A stretch of 64,000 nucleotides of DNA from JAGXLC01 sp964461045 (GTDB lineage Bacteria; Bacteroidota; Bacteroidia; Bacteroidales; UBA12077): contig CAYWSJ010000004.1 in NCBI GenBank assembly GCA_964461045.1, positions 1-64,000 on the forward strand, read 5' to 3'. The translations under genes and the position numbers were made by a program. Shown here in pieces: positions 16,839 to 25,316 of the stretch. The notes beneath the pieces were generated by a model. That model saw nothing but the letters and a program-made list of their open reading frames with translations, was not told where the DNA came from and searched no databases. Position 1 is the stretch's first letter. Every line of letters begins with the position of its first letter.

Positions 16839-17414
16839 GTGAGCCAGGAGTATAAATTACATATAAAAAACATGGTCTGTCCAAGATGCATTATGGCTGT
16901 AAAGGATATTTTGGACAGACTTTCTATTTCTTATATTGAAGTCAGATTGGGTGAGGTTATACTTAAGCAACCACAGAAAGAGATTGATATTCCAGTATTA
17001 AAGAAAGAGTTGGAGAATATTGGTTTTGAATTAATCGAAGATCAAAATGTTAAATACGTGGAAAAGATAAAGAGTTTGATTATTAATCATATAAGATATC
17101 CTGAGAATTATAAAACTCCCTATAATTTTTCATACTTTATCGCAGAAAAAACCGGGAAAGATTATCACTATCTGAGCAAATTATTTTCTCAAAAAGAAGG
17201 AATAACGATAGAGAAATTTATTATTCTTCAAAGAGTAGAATATGTCAAAGAATTATTAATTTATGATGAATATAACCTTAGTGAGATAGCTGATAAGTTG
17301 AATTACAGCAGTATCTCTCACCTTTCCAACCAATTCAAACAGGTAACAGGCTTTTCTCCAAGCGCTTTTAAAAAATTACAGAAAAGCGAGCGAAAGCCGC
17401 TGGATGAATTATAA
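16839..17414 (+). CDS. AraC-family regulator with N-terminal heavy-metal-associated domain
   Basis: About 191 residues. There is no ATG at the right place: GTG at 16839 (or TTG 16836) keeps the whole first strand, whereas the first ATG lies inside the metal site (KNMVCPRC). Residues 1-65 form an HMA-like fold with CPRC in the metal loop. Residues 80-185 are a double helix-turn-helix AraC domain, with the second helix pair ending in LNYSSISHLSNQFKQVTGFSPSAFKK. The design suggests a metal-responsive activator. Genes for HMA proteins and a CopA ATPase follow on the same strand, so they are the obvious targets. The metal (copper or a similar ion) is inferred from those neighbours. Confidence 0.82.
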   Translation: MSQEYKLHIKNMVCPRCIMAVKDILDRLSISYIEVRLGEVILKQPQKEIDIPVLKKELENIGFELIEDQNVKYVEKIKSLIINHIRYPENYKTPYNFSYFIAEKTGKDYHYLSKLFSQKEGITIEKFIILQRVEYVKELLIYDEYNLSEIADKLNYSSISHLSNQFKQVTGFSPSAFKKLQKSERKPLDEL

Positions 17415-17516
17415 GTTTCATAGTTAGCATAATTTCACAAATCTTTTTCAATATTCTGTAAAACAAAGAGTAACATCCACAGGTTATCTTGAGTAAAGAT
17501 ATGGAGGTGTTAAATT

Positions 17517-17717
17517 ATGTATCACGGACATGGATTTTTAGGTTTTGGATGGGTAATAGGAATAATCCTAGTCGTAGCTTTAATACTTATTTTTGCCAGT
17601 ATATACAACAGTTCAAAATCAGAGGAGTCGACCCTGGAAATTTTAAAACGAAAATATGCCAGCGGAGAGATCAGCCGGGAAGAATTTATTAGAAGGAAGG
17701 AAGATATTGAGGAATAG
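17517..17717 (+). CDS. Small membrane protein with C-terminal SHOCT motif
   Basis: A 66-residue protein: a short Gly/His-rich start (MYHGHGFLGFGW), one membrane span (about 12-30) and a SHOCT tail (EILKRKYASGEISREEFIRRK). SHOCT is a short oligomerisation-type motif found at the ends of many small proteins. An unusually good ribosome site, GGAGGTG at 17503-17509, lies 7 bases before the ATG and fixes the start. Its place among copper genes suggests a role in metal stress; no direct evidence. Confidence 0.8.
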   Translation: MYHGHGFLGFGWVIGIILVVALILIFASIYNSSKSEESTLEILKRKYASGEISREEFIRRKEDIEE

Positions 17718-17787
17718 ACTTAATTTAATTCCAGAATATTCAAAAAGGCAGAAACTTTTTCTTGTTCTGTTTCTTTTATGGATTAGG

Positions 17788-17833
17788 GTGTTTTCCAAAT
17801 TTTATAAATCTTTCTACAAATTTTGAAAAACAC
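17788..17833. repeat. Imperfect inverted repeat upstream of the HMA-CopA genes
   Basis: GTGTTTTCCAAATTTT (from 17788) is matched on the other side by AAATTTTGAAAAACAC (ending 17833). Arms are about 16 bases with a few mismatches and an AT-rich centre. No T-run follows, so it is a poor terminator. It lies about 60 bases ahead of the HMA gene and could be a regulator site or a 5' leader hairpin. Confidence 0.4.
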
Positions 17834-17893
17834 AAAGGCCTGTTTTTGGGTTCTTAGCAGTAACAAAATTGGATAAAATAAAAAAACAAAAGT

Positions 17894-18121
17894 ATGAACA
17901 CGCTTAAATTTAAAACAAACCTGAAATGTGCAGGATGCATGTATGCTATTAAACCATACATGGATGCCCTTGAAGGAGTAAATTCATGGGATGTTGATTT
18001 AGACAGCCCGGAAAAAGTTGTAGAAGTGAAGACAGATTCGGCTACGCCTGAGGAAATAAAAGAGGCTATTGAGAAAGCCATAGGAGAAGCCGGGTACACT
18101 GCAGAATTGATTAATAACTAG
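17894..18121 (+). CDS. HMA-domain metal-binding protein (copper-chaperone-like)
   Basis: A 75-residue single HMA domain: LKFKTNLKCAGCMYAIKPYMDAL with the CAGC metal loop, then a beta-alpha-beta pattern. No signal peptide, so cytoplasmic. Such proteins bind Cu(I) or a similar soft metal and pass it to a P-type ATPase. The CopA gene starts 20 bases after its stop, supporting delivery to that pump. The metal loop lacks the Met usual just before it in copper chaperones (Leu-Lys here), so metal identity is less sure than the fold. Confidence 0.85.
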   Translation: MNTLKFKTNLKCAGCMYAIKPYMDALEGVNSWDVDLDSPEKVVEVKTDSATPEEIKEAIEKAIGEAGYTAELINN

Positions 18122-18141
18122 AATTGAAGAGGTGTTTTTTT

Positions 18142-20355
18142 ATGATTAAAAGAACTTTTAAGGTTGAAGGAATGCACTGTGCTTCTTGTGCCAAGAGTGT
18201 TGAAACCATGCTTGGTTCAATAGAGGGGATCGGTTCAGCGAATGTAAATTTTGCCGACGAATCGGTTCTTGTGGAATATGATGATTCAAAGGTAGAGGAA
18301 GAAAAGATGAAAGACCATGTTCAGCAAATTGGATATGATCTTATTCTTGATCAGAAGACTGATGTACAAGAAGAACAAAACAAGGAAAAAGTTAAGTTAC
18401 GAACTGCCAGGAACAGAGCTTTGTATGCTATTGCTTTTTCCTTGCCTGTCTTCGTAATTTCAATGTTCCTTAAAGAATTACCCTATCGAAACTGGATTTT
18501 GTTGGTTCTGGTATTGCCTGTGATAGGGTGGTTCGGACGAGAGTTTTTTGAAATTGCCTGGAAACAAGCCAGGAATTTTAAAGCCAATATGGACACCCTT
18601 GTTGCGCTTGGAACTGGAGCAGCTTTTATTTTTAGCCTGTTTAACACCTTGTTTCCGGAATATCTTCAGTCAAAAGGTATTACTCCGCATGTTTATTATG
18701 AGGCAGCGGCTGTAATTATTTCTTTAATACTGCTGGGCAGGTATTTTGAAGCCCGGGCGAAGAGCCGAACATCCGATTCTATTAAGAAATTGATGGGCAT
18801 GCAGGTTAAAACAGCCCGGGTAATTCGTGATCAGAAAGAAATGGAAATACCCATTGATCAGGTTAAAACAGGAGATTTTATTCAGATTCGTCCTGGTGAA
18901 AAAATACCCGTTGACGGGCAAATTATCGAGGGCTACTCCACAGTAGATGAGAGCATGATCACCGGAGAGCCAATACCTGTAGAGAAAAGTGATGGAGAGC
19001 AAGTAATTGGGGCAACCCTGAATAAAACCGGTAGCTTTCGCATGAAGGCTGAAAAGGTAGGTTCAGATACCATGTTGTCTCAGATAATTGATATGGTAAG
19101 ACAGGCTCAGGGGAGTAAAGCTCCGGTACAAAAACTGGCTGATAAAATTGCAGGAATATTCGTGCCTGTGGTTATTATTATTGCTATTGTAAGTGCGGTA
19201 ATATGGTTTGTTGCGGGGCCTTCACCTCAGTTAACTTATGCTTTTGTTACCCTGGTAACGGTGCTTATTGTAGCCTGTCCTTGTGCCCTGGGGCTGGCAA
19301 CACCAACAGCAATTATGGTTGGTATTGGAAAAGGAGCTGAAAATGGAATTTTGATTAAAGATGCCAGCATTCTTGAAAAAGTGAATGAAATTGATTCAAT
19401 TGTAGTTGACAAAACAGGTACCATAACCACCGGTCAGCCTATAGTTACCAATATGAAATGGGCTGGAGGGAAAAAAGATACAGAGTTGTTGGATTTGGTT
19501 TATACTTTAGAATCTAAATCAGAGCACCCCCTTGCTGATGCGATAACAGAGTATCTTTCAAAACATGCGCAAAATGGATTTTCTTTTGATGAGTTTGAAT
19601 CTGTTACGGGGAAAGGACTAGAGGCAAGATATAAGGATGATCAACTCCTGATAGGTAACCAGGCTTTGATGGAGCAATATGAAATTGAAATACCTGATTC
19701 GCTGCAGGAAGAATCTGCAGATCAAGGAAAAGCAATTGCCTCAATTGTATATGTTGCTAAGAATAAACAGGTCGGACTTCTGTTTCATATTGAAGATGAA
19801 ATTAAACCTACTTCAGTTAAAGCTATTAATGATTTGAAATCCTCCGGAATTGAGGTGCATATGCTTACCGGAGACAACAAGCCTGCGGCGCAGTCAATTG
19901 CCCAAAAGACCGGGATCGATCATTTTGAGGCAGAAGTAATGCCACAGGATAAATTAGATTATGTAAAAAAATTGCAGAATGAAGGTCATAAAGTGGCTAT
20001 GGTTGGAGATGGAATTAATGATTCTCCTGCGTTAGCCCAGGCTGATATTGGTATTGCGATGGGCAAAGGGACCGATGTGGCCATTGAAAGTGCAGAAATA
20101 ACCTTGGTAAAAGGAGATCTTCAGAAGATTAAATCTTCCATTGAATTGTCTAAAGATACTTTGAAAACCATAAAACAAAACCTGTTCTGGGCATTTATTT
20201 ATAATATAATTGCATTACCCATAGCAGCCGGTGTGCTTTATCCTGTTAATGGATTTATGTTGAATCCTATGATTGCAGGTGGAGCTATGTCCTTTAGTTC
20301 AGTATCGGTTGTTATGAACAGCTTGCGCCTGAAATCAAAAAAGATGAAAAAATAA
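18142..20355 (+). CDS. copA: Copper-type P1B ATPase
   Basis: I choose ATG 18142 (MIKRTFKVEG, 737 residues); GAAGAGG lies just upstream at 18126-18132, and the upstream TTG at 18124 would place that ribosome site inside the gene. One N-terminal HMA domain with GMHCASC (CxxC at 13-16), then membrane helices, an actuator with DESMITGEP, the membrane metal site CPC (379-381), the phosphorylated Asp in DKTGT (from 423), SEHPLADA of the nucleotide domain, MLTGDN and GDGINDSPAL. The CPC motif and the C-terminal helix pattern fit the Cu(I)-exporting P1B-1 class. It pumps copper from cytoplasm to periplasm. Flanked by HMA proteins on both sides. Confidence 0.93.
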   Translation: MIKRTFKVEGMHCASCAKSVETMLGSIEGIGSANVNFADESVLVEYDDSKVEEEKMKDHVQQIGYDLILDQKTDVQEEQNKEKVKLRTARNRALYAIAFSLPVFVISMFLKELPYRNWILLVLVLPVIGWFGREFFEIAWKQARNFKANMDTLVALGTGAAFIFSLFNTLFPEYLQSKGITPHVYYEAAAVIISLILLGRYFEARAKSRTSDSIKKLMGMQVKTARVIRDQKEMEIPIDQVKTGDFIQIRPGEKIPVDGQIIEGYSTVDESMITGEPIPVEKSDGEQVIGATLNKTGSFRMKAEKVGSDTMLSQIIDMVRQAQGSKAPVQKLADKIAGIFVPVVIIIAIVSAVIWFVAGPSPQLTYAFVTLVTVLIVACPCALGLATPTAIMVGIGKGAENGILIKDASILEKVNEIDSIVVDKTGTITTGQPIVTNMKWAGGKKDTELLDLVYTLESKSEHPLADAITEYLSKHAQNGFSFDEFESVTGKGLEARYKDDQLLIGNQALMEQYEIEIPDSLQEESADQGKAIASIVYVAKNKQVGLLFHIEDEIKPTSVKAINDLKSSGIEVHMLTGDNKPAAQSIAQKTGIDHFEAEVMPQDKLDYVKKLQNEGHKVAMVGDGINDSPALAQADIGIAMGKGTDVAIESAEITLVKGDLQKIKSSIELSKDTLKTIKQNLFWAFIYNIIALPIAAGVLYPVNGFMLNPMIAGGAMSFSSVSVVMNSLRLKSKKMKK

Positions 20356-20379
20356 TTTTTAACCAAAAATCAAATAGCT

Positions 20380-20772
20380 ATGAAAACAATTGTATTTAGT
20401 TTAAGTTTATTTTTAGGGTTCTTCTTGTTTAATCCTTTACAGATGAACGCCCAATGTGAAAAAGAAAGTAAGGATAAATCAGTTAAAGTTGCTGAAGCAA
20501 AAGACTGTGATCTTGAAAAGAAATCATTTGCAGTTCAGGGTAACTGTGGAATGTGTGAAACCCGAATCGAAAAAGCGGCAAAAAGTGTTGATGGAGTTAA
20601 GAAAGCTAAGTGGGATAAGTCTTCAGATAAGCTGACTGTTTATTATCCAAAAGGAAAGGTGAATATGATGGACGTGCATAAAGCTATAGCAAATGCCGGT
20701 CATGATACATCTGAGAAAAAAGCTTCTGATAATACTTATGCAAGCCTTCCGGGCTGTTGTAAGTATAGATAA
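20380..20772 (+). CDS. Secreted HMA-domain protein with Cys-rich tail
   Basis: A 130-residue protein with a signal peptide (FSLSLFLGFFLFNPLQMNAQ), then an HMA domain (KKSFAVQGNCGMCETRIEKAA, shortened here; CGMC metal loop) and a tail ending in LPGCCKYR. The double Cys tail is a likely second metal site. It should bind metal in the periplasm, perhaps taking copper released by CopA, whose stop is 24 bases upstream. Followed by a terminator, so it ends the metal island. Confidence 0.85.
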   Translation: MKTIVFSLSLFLGFFLFNPLQMNAQCEKESKDKSVKVAEAKDCDLEKKSFAVQGNCGMCETRIEKAAKSVDGVKKAKWDKSSDKLTVYYPKGKVNMMDVHKAIANAGHDTSEKKASDNTYASLPGCCKYR

Positions 20773-20796
20773 AAACTAAAGGAAAACTTTACTCAA

Positions 20797-20850
20797 TAAA
20801 AAGAGAATGTTTATCACAATCAGTGATTTTCGTTCTCTTTTTTTTTTATT
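20797..20850 (+). terminator. Terminator closing the metal-resistance run
   Basis: AAAAAGAGAATG (left arm) pairs with CGTTCTCTTTTT, and ATCAC with GTGAT, around a small internal loop; ten or more T residues follow. Confidence 0.75.
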
Positions 20851-20883
20851 TTTGAAATAATAATAACAAGCTATTTATTGTTT

Positions 20884-20891
20884 TATATTTG
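20884..20891 (+). promoter_or_regulatory. -7 promoter box of the LuxE-like two-gene unit
   Basis: TATATTTG, an exact TAnnTTTG match, ends 15 bases before the ATG at 20907. It implies a very short 5' leader. No clear -33 TTTG at the right distance. Confidence 0.45.
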
Positions 20892-20906
20892 CGAAAAATT
20901 TAAGAT

Positions 20907-21602
20907 ATGAATAACACAGGAGTTTTAAGTGCCTCGGGAGTTATTAAAAAGAAAGAACTGGTAAAAAATCATATCTGCAGATACTTGTCAGATTATTTAG
21001 TACTTGAATCTCTTAATCCTTTTCCCGCAATAAAGTTTAAATCAAAGAAGAAGTTACCCCACTATTATTATATTGCACTCAGTGAAAATTATCTTGAACA
21101 TGACCTGAAGATAGCCATTCGTAAAATAGAAAGGAAATATAAAGAAGAAATAACCTCGGCAATAGGGTATTTAGAAGTAAATGGAACCAGTTATACTGTA
21201 GTTAGATTAAAAAATATTAATCGATCTGTTTTAAAATCTGTTTTTCAGCATTACCTTGATGAAGGGATGAAAATTGCAACTACCAGAGAGAATATTCAGG
21301 ATAAAGCAGTAGTTGAGATCAGAAAGTTTTTTTATCTCGAAAAAATTTCAGATACCATATATTCAGATTTAGACGATGATGCGATAGGTTATTTTGAAAT
21401 TCCCAAAGAAATTTCCTGGGAAACATTTGTGCAATTAACACATGAGATAAAGGGCAAGGATGATGCACTTATTTTTGATGCTGCTTTGGGTACCATTCAG
21501 AAAAATACTGTAACTCATCACATGATCCGCATTTATTATCCCGAGATGAACGAGGAGGTACTGAAAAATATCAGCAATGAATACTTAAAACGCTTAAAAT
21601 AA
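20907..21602 (+). CDS. Protein of unknown function paired with LuxE-like gene
   Basis: A 231-residue soluble protein with no signal peptide and no motif that I recognise. It has two similar halves: IALSENYLEHDLKIAIRKI with a following IGYLEVNG and YTVVRLKN near 48-100, and IPKEISWETFVQLTHEI with VTHHMIRIYYPEM near 160-215. This hints at an internal duplication of an alpha/beta unit. Its stop codon shares one base with the start of the next gene (TAATG), so the two are translationally coupled and probably work together. Confidence 0.6.
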   Translation: MNNTGVLSASGVIKKKELVKNHICRYLSDYLVLESLNPFPAIKFKSKKKLPHYYYIALSENYLEHDLKIAIRKIERKYKEEITSAIGYLEVNGTSYTVVRLKNINRSVLKSVFQHYLDEGMKIATTRENIQDKAVVEIRKFFYLEKISDTIYSDLDDDAIGYFEIPKEISWETFVQLTHEIKGKDDALIFDAALGTIQKNTVTHHMIRIYYPEMNEEVLKNISNEYLKRLK

Positions 21603-22612
21603 TGAAAGCGGGGGATGCAAAGCAGCCTCATTTGTTAGAAAAAATGATTTTCAGAATTGAAGATAAACGCAATTTTGAAGATTTAACTTTCCAGGTTTTT
21701 AATTTTCAGTTTGAAAACAATCCGGTATATGCTGAATATTGTCAATTATTAGAAAAGAATCCTGGAAATATCAACAGCCTGAGCGATATTCCCTTTTTAC
21801 CTGTTGAATTTTTTAAAAGCCATATAGTAACTACATTCTCTGAATCCTATGAGAAGCTTTTTTTAAGCAGCGGAACTACAAATATGGAAAGGAGCAAGCA
21901 TTATGTAAAAAAAATGGCGTTGTATAAAAAAAGCTTTCTTGATACTTTCATACAATTTTATGGAGAACCTTCTAATTATTGCTTACTTGCCCTTCTGCCG
22001 GGATATTATGAAAACGAAAATTCTTCCCTTATATTCATGGTTCGTGAACTGATAGATAAATCAAACCACCCGGAAAGCGGTTTTTATCTAAATGACATGG
22101 AAAATATATTTCAAAAGATGATGGAACTGGATAAAAAAGGACAGCCCATTATCTTATTTGGTGTAAGCTTTGCTTTAATTGATATGGCTGAAAGGTATTC
22201 TTATTCTTTTAATCATTTAATTGTTATTGAAACAGGGGGAATGAAGGGGAGAAGAAAAGAAATTACACGTGAAGAGTTGCATAGTAAATTAAAAAAATCT
22301 TTTGGCTTACCCAACATCCATTCTGAATACGGGATGGCTGAATTGCTTTCACAGGCTTACTCGAAGGGAGAAGGCAAATTTTATACTCCTCCGTGGGTGA
22401 AAATCCTTATACGGGAATATTATGATCCTTTTTCTGTAGGAAAAATTAACAAAAGCGGTGGAATAAATATTATCGACCTGGCAAATCTTTATTCATGTTC
22501 GTTTATTGAAACCAAGGATATTGGGAGGAAAAACGAAGATGGTTCGGTTGAAGTGCTGGGGCGGTTTGATTCAAGCGAGATAAGAGGGTGTAATTTAATG
22601 GTATTGGAATAA
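21602..22612 (+). CDS. LuxE-type acyl-protein synthetase-like protein
   Basis: A 336-residue member of the LuxE/phenylacetate-CoA ligase-like adenylate-forming group. The ATP-binding loop is FLSSGTTNMERSKH (near 83-96), IETGGMKGRRKEI (near 204-216) follows, and SEYGMAELLSQAY (near 239-251) is the adenylation motif. The substrate part before it (PFLPVEFFKSH) also matches the family. LuxE activates fatty acid with ATP and holds it for reduction; here no lux reductase or luciferase is seen. In other bacteria such proteins sit in surface-sugar or lipid loci. The acid activated here is unknown. Coupled to the preceding gene and followed by a terminator. Confidence 0.82.
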   Translation: MKAGDAKQPHLLEKMIFRIEDKRNFEDLTFQVFNFQFENNPVYAEYCQLLEKNPGNINSLSDIPFLPVEFFKSHIVTTFSESYEKLFLSSGTTNMERSKHYVKKMALYKKSFLDTFIQFYGEPSNYCLLALLPGYYENENSSLIFMVRELIDKSNHPESGFYLNDMENIFQKMMELDKKGQPIILFGVSFALIDMAERYSYSFNHLIVIETGGMKGRRKEITREELHSKLKKSFGLPNIHSEYGMAELLSQAYSKGEGKFYTPPWVKILIREYYDPFSVGKINKSGGINIIDLANLYSCSFIETKDIGRKNEDGSVEVLGRFDSSEIRGCNLMVLE

Positions 22613-22645
22613 AAGGGCCTGCTTAATAAGTAAGCAAACCCTTTT
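22611..22645. terminator. Bidirectional terminator between convergent genes
   Basis: AAAAGGG-CC-TGCTTA pairs with TAAGCA-AA-CCCTTTT around ATAAG. The A/T ends allow use from both sides; it begins inside the stop codon of the LuxE-like gene and lies before the 3' end of the peptidase gene. Confidence 0.7.
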
Positions 22646-22660
22646 CTAACCTCCAGGGAA

Positions 22661-23782
22661 TTATTGAATTCCTAATTTTTTGGCAATTTCTTCAGGGATA
22701 GCGTCTTTATGAACCATGATGGCAACAGTATTTAGTTTCATAAAAGGATCACTCATAAAGAGGAATCCGTCGTAATCATTGCTATCTGCCGACCATGAAT
22801 TTTTTGTTTTATAATAACGTGTTCCGTTTTGATCTACACTAATACCCGTAAGATGCATCAGGTGGTCGTCTGTGGTAGTGAAATTGTTAAATAAATTTTG
22901 TCGCATTTCGGGGGTTATGGTTTTTTCTTCAACAGGATGAGTTTTAAAATCCGTATCCAAATCTTCAGGAACTACAGCTACTCCATCACCATGTGAAAAT
23001 CCTTTGCTGCTCACATCTCCATCCCAGATAATGGAATACCCTTCTTTTATTGAATTTTCCATTACATCCATCAGGTCTTCCAGGGGTAAATTGTAATAGG
23101 GATCATGCGACCAGTTATCCGGAATTTCCAGGATAAAGGATTTATAATAATCATGATGGGTATAAGAGGTTAGTTCAATATAATTATCCATGTTAATTCC
23201 TAACATATTTTGAAATTCTTTAGGAGTATAATTTTTGCCTTCATATTCAAATTTTTCCGGCAGTTCTCCCAGGTATGCCTCTAAAATTGCACTATAAGCT
23301 TTGTGCCATACCGGGCTTAGCTTTCTGTTGTCTGCCAGGTCATCAACAAAAGCTTTAAGTACAGAAGCCATTTCATAGTGGTTGTGGACTTCACTCCCAT
23401 ATTGTAACCCACTGTAGGCACTTTCGGGTACTATCCCGTGTTGTTTTATTTCCCGTGTTGCATCGTGAGCTTGTCCGCCCTGGCCAAAATTATTATTCCC
23501 ATGATAGCGTATATAGTCTTTTCCCTTTTTGAGGTAAGCATTGTGAACCACAAACATCTCGGATAAATCGTATTCCTGTTTCCCCATACGGATAAGTTCA
23601 GTTTCCAGAAATGATGTAGTGGCATAACACCAGCAAGTTCCCGACCTGCCCTGGCTTTTTACTGTTGATGTTTCCAGATCAACAACTGTGTTAAATTCAT
23701 ATTTATCCTGACTGTGCAGGGAAAAACTAAAAAAAGTAGTTAAAAACAGACTGATTAATAATGTGTTCTTTAATTGTTTCAT
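22661..23782 (-). CDS. C1-family cysteine peptidase (aminopeptidase C/bleomycin hydrolase type), exported
   Basis: A 373-residue papain-like peptidase with a signal peptide (LLISLFLTTFFSFSLHS). Catalytic Cys is in QGRSGTCWCYA (about 44-54), His in DDHLMHLTG (near 310) and Asn in KTKNSWS (near 328); the oxyanion Gln is in the first motif. The layout follows the PepC/bleomycin hydrolase group, usually cytoplasmic aminopeptidases; the signal peptide puts this one in the periplasm or outside, a common form in Bacteroidota. Its ATG overlaps the end of the DUF502 gene by 4 bases, so the two are cotranscribed. Confidence 0.9.
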   Translation of the reverse strand: MKQLKNTLLISLFLTTFFSFSLHSQDKYEFNTVVDLETSTVKSQGRSGTCWCYATTSFLETELIRMGKQEYDLSEMFVVHNAYLKKGKDYIRYHGNNNFGQGGQAHDATREIKQHGIVPESAYSGLQYGSEVHNHYEMASVLKAFVDDLADNRKLSPVWHKAYSAILEAYLGELPEKFEYEGKNYTPKEFQNMLGINMDNYIELTSYTHHDYYKSFILEIPDNWSHDPYYNLPLEDLMDVMENSIKEGYSIIWDGDVSSKGFSHGDGVAVVPEDLDTDFKTHPVEEKTITPEMRQNLFNNFTTTDDHLMHLTGISVDQNGTRYYKTKNSWSADSNDYDGFLFMSDPFMKLNTVAIMVHKDAIPEEIAKKLGIQ

Positions 23783-24375
23783 GATATTTCCTTTTTTTGA
23801 TTTACAGTAAAAGTTGTAACACCTCCGGAAACAATGAATTTCATGACTTCCGTTGGAGATCCATTAATTTTTTTGATATTCTCACAGGGAACAATAAAAA
23901 GCTCTCCTGAAAAATTGTATGAATGTGGAAAATATACCGCTGCCTTTTTCCCTTCAACGCCAATATTGCTAAGATCTTTCTGTGTAAGAAAACCCATTTT
24001 TTCCAGTTCTGAAACCGCGTTTACTTTAACAAGTACCGGTTGGTTGAATTTCCTGTCTTTTCCTACAAATCCTGAAAAGAGATCTTTAAGTGAGGAGTAA
24101 ATAACTTTCAGGATTGGAGCACGCTCTAATATTTTACCCACTGTGCTTTTTACAGGTTTAGCAATGATGGTTTGTCCCATATACCCCAGAAGAGTTACCA
24201 GGATAAGAATAGCTACCAGTCCAATGCCCGGTATGTGGTAACCAATTATATCAATGACGTAGGGCTTTAGAAGCCCATCAAGAAATTTTAAAAGATTGTA
24301 TAGTATTACTACTGTAATGCCCAGCGGTGCAATGTACAGTAAACCCTGCAAGAAATAGGTTCCCAGCTTCTTCAT
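23779..24375 (-). CDS. DUF502 membrane protein
   Basis: A 198-residue protein with two N-terminal membrane spans (GLLYIAPLGITVVILYNLL and GIGLVAILILVTLLGYMG) and a soluble C-terminal domain, the pattern of DUF502. Family signs are APLGITV, ILERAPILKVIYSSLKDLF and VYFPHSYNFSGELFIVP. Function is unknown. Overlaps the peptidase gene by 4 bases. Confidence 0.85.
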   Translation of the reverse strand: MKKLGTYFLQGLLYIAPLGITVVILYNLLKFLDGLLKPYVIDIIGYHIPGIGLVAILILVTLLGYMGQTIIAKPVKSTVGKILERAPILKVIYSSLKDLFSGFVGKDRKFNQPVLVKVNAVSELEKMGFLTQKDLSNIGVEGKKAAVYFPHSYNFSGELFIVPCENIKKINGSPTEVMKFIVSGGVTTFTVNQKKEIS

Positions 24376-24436
24376 AACATTATTAGATTAAAAGATTTGA
24401 CTATAATTTGATAAACAAGATTAAAAGTTGAGTGAA

Positions 24437-24793
24437 TTATTTTAACTTCTCTAGTTCATTTTTTTGTTTTTTTGTGAGCTTATCTGCTACAAGATTGTAA
24501 GAATGATCAATCCATTCATAAATAATATTATCCGCAATTGTCCCATCTATAAAAATGGTATTCCAGTGTTTCTTGTTCATATGATAACCCGGCTTAATAT
24601 TTGTATATTGTTCTCTTAAATCAATTGCCTTTTCAGGGTCACATTTTAAATTAATATGTAACTCATCTTCAAGATCTGTCAATGCAAACATTTTTTCCAT
24701 GACCTTAAAAACCAGCGTGGTCTCATCAAAAGGGAAGTCTTCTGTAGCACCTGGTTTTTTAATGCAGTATTCTCTTAATTCTTCTATATTCAT
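24437..24793 (-). CDS. MmcQ/YjbR family protein
   Basis: A 118-residue protein with the MmcQ/YjbR fold: LREYCIKKPGATEDFPFDE at the start, VMEKMFALTDLE, and PGYHMNKKHWNTIFID in the middle. Called DNA-binding in databases, by fold resemblance; a firm role is not known. Cytoplasmic, not obviously linked to its neighbours. Confidence 0.88.
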   Translation of the reverse strand: MNIEELREYCIKKPGATEDFPFDETTLVFKVMEKMFALTDLEDELHINLKCDPEKAIDLREQYTNIKPGYHMNKKHWNTIFIDGTIADNIIYEWIDHSYNLVADKLTKKQKNELEKLK

Positions 24794-24889
24794 ATCTTTT
24801 TTTTAGAAATCATAGACCAGATAATTAGGATTCACCATTAATAACAAAAAAATTAAATTGTTATAGCAAGACAAACGCAAAACATTTTC

Positions 24890-25252
24890 TTATAAAAGAC
24901 TTGGTTGAAAAGCATCTTCAATATGTTCTAGTTTTGGTTCTCCATTTTCAAAATAAACAAAAATTACATCAAAACGAGCTTCCTTTTCAATATCTTTTTC
25001 ATGGATATAAGCCTCTGTTGCATCAATAAGGAATCGTTGTTTTTTCCTTGAAACCAGCTCGTTCGGAGTTTCAATACCCTCGGAGCTTCTTGTTTTTACT
25101 TCAATAATTACAAGAAATTCTTCTATTGCTGCAATAATATCAATTTCTTTGTGTTTATAATACCAGTTTTGCTCAAGAATTTCATAATGTCTTTCTTTTA
25201 AAAAATGAACTGCAAGAGATTCACCTTTTAAACCAAATTCCTTTTTTTTCAT
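24890..25252 (-). CDS. YraN/UPF0102 family protein (nuclease-like)
   Basis: A 120-residue UPF0102 protein with G-x-x-GE start (KKEFGLKGESLAVHFL), EIDIIA and VIIEVKTR, the acid-acid-Lys pattern of restriction-endonuclease folds (about 36-54). Family members are taken to be nucleases, but the substrate is not established. Predicted cytoplasmic. Starts about 65 bases from the divergent DUF4412-like gene. Confidence 0.88.
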   Translation of the reverse strand: MKKKEFGLKGESLAVHFLKERHYEILEQNWYYKHKEIDIIAAIEEFLVIIEVKTRSSEGIETPNELVSRKKQRFLIDATEAYIHEKDIEKEARFDVIFVYFENGEPKLEHIEDAFQPSLL

Positions 25253-25316
25253 TCTAATTGTAACTTTTAATTTTATTTTTCGAAAAATATAGAAAGATTC
25301 AATCTTTTATAAAGAT

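Noticed and set aside
17489..17692. Open frame overlapping the SHOCT gene in another frame
   Set aside because: The overlapping frame at 17517 has a strong ribosome site, a membrane span and a SHOCT motif.
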